Positions 36,020 through 36,264 of a stretch of 36,264 bases of DNA are shown here, one piece after another (position 1 is the first letter of the stretch; each line of letters opens with the position of its first letter). The notes beneath the pieces were generated by a model. That model ran no database searches. It saw nothing but the letters and a program-made list of their open reading frames with translations, and was not told the origin of the DNA. The position numbers and the translations under genes are program-made. The DNA is from a virus: IMG/VR virus record IMGVR_UViG_3300025832_000027, positions 1 through 36,264 of that record. One strand, 5' to 3'.

Positions 36020-36264
36020 TATCCTGCCTCCGAGATGATTCGCAATAAAGTGTTACGCTGACGCATTGTAGCGGCATCGGCCTCAGCGGCATCGGCGGCG
36101 GCATCGGCGGCGGCACGGGCGGCATAGGCGGCGGCATCGGCGGCATCGGCGACATCGGCGGCGGCATAGGCGGAACGGGCCTGTGACCAGTCTCCGCCAG
36201 AAACCAGCGCATCCATTCCCTCTATCACAGGATCAATTACCGCCTGAATGTCCGCTGTGACTGT
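36019..36264 (-). CDS. Alanine-rich repeat protein, C-terminal part (continues from 488-1)
   Basis: The C-terminal end of the protein that starts at 488. After GGDWSQARSAYAAADVADAA it runs through tripeptide-based Ala repeats with Asp, Tyr or Arg at every third or fourth position and ends TMRQRNTLLRIISEAG. The low-complexity part is about 45 residues and should form a helix with one charged/aromatic face. Total protein length is about 190 residues. Compared with the other contig end, this version lacks one Ala-Ala-Tyr unit and has Asp where the other has Tyr. Confidence 0.85.
   Translation of the reverse strand, partial: TVTADIQAVIDPVIEGMDALVSGGDWSQARSAYAAADVADAADAAAYAARAAADAAADAAEADAATMRQRNTLLRIISEAG
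36116..36264. repeat. Right copy of the terminal overlap
   Basis: Bases 36139-36264 are identical to 33-158; 36116-36138 align to 1-32 with one 9-base gap and one substitution. See the left copy at 1-158. Confidence 0.9.

Noticed and set aside
1-36264. Temperate lifestyle
   Set aside because: Two small HTH genes exist, but no integrase, excisionase, partition or recognisable CI-type repressor with a cleavage domain was seen; lysogeny cannot be supported.

Overview
The window is almost certainly one complete genome, about 36.1 kb, of a tailed podovirus-like phage. Its first 158 bases and last 149 bases are the same sequence (126 bases exactly identical, plus one repeat-unit difference), so the contig closes on itself. 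One gene, an alanine-rich protein, runs across the joint. No host gene, integrase, tRNA, rRNA or CRISPR is visible. The P22/SU10-type portal, adaptor and capsid, the DUF669/Sak4-like/PrimPol-type replication set and the codon use suggest a phage of an alphaproteobacterium, possibly marine Rhodobacterales. The host assignment is inference.

Two opposed transcription units make up nearly everything. The leftward (minus) unit runs from about 11.4 kb down to 1 and, across the joint, on to 34.12 kb. Its first part is replication and recombination: a PrimPol/helicase, small regulators with an orphan C5-cytosine methyltransferase, then a small conserved protein, a Sak4-like ATPase, a DUF669 protein, a Cas4/RecB-like Fe-S nuclease, an SF2 helicase and a VRR-NUC nuclease. 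After that come about fifteen tiny uncharacterised genes, many joined by ATGA, GTGA or TAATG overlaps. Some of these share short repeated junction sequences that look like cassette boundaries. A single HTH gene (7060-7236, plus) sits inside this unit, and its promoter overlaps face-to-face with a leftward promoter.

The rightward (plus) late unit starts at a clear promoter at 12.31-12.34 kb, next to a 14-bp palindrome. It runs: terminase small and large subunits, a lytic transglycosylase, two micro-genes, an adaptor, fibre genes, a gp10-like tail protein, a GNAT-like protein and three ejection/internal proteins (one carrying a SleB hydrolase, one ending in a short S74 chaperone domain). These are followed by portal, scaffold, major capsid, a terminator hairpin, a large mosaic adhesin, and the lysis cassette (amidase, holin candidate, nested spanins). 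It ends with an HTH-metallophosphoesterase whose stop codon abuts, with no gap, the last leftward gene at 34123/34124.

Between the two units, 11.43-12.29 kb is a long non-coding region with a TA tract, a G-rich repeat block that flips to C-rich, and three iteron-like repeats. It is the best candidate for the replication origin and/or packaging site. No DNA polymerase or RNA polymerase gene is recognisable, so replication probably relies on the PrimPol plus host enzymes.
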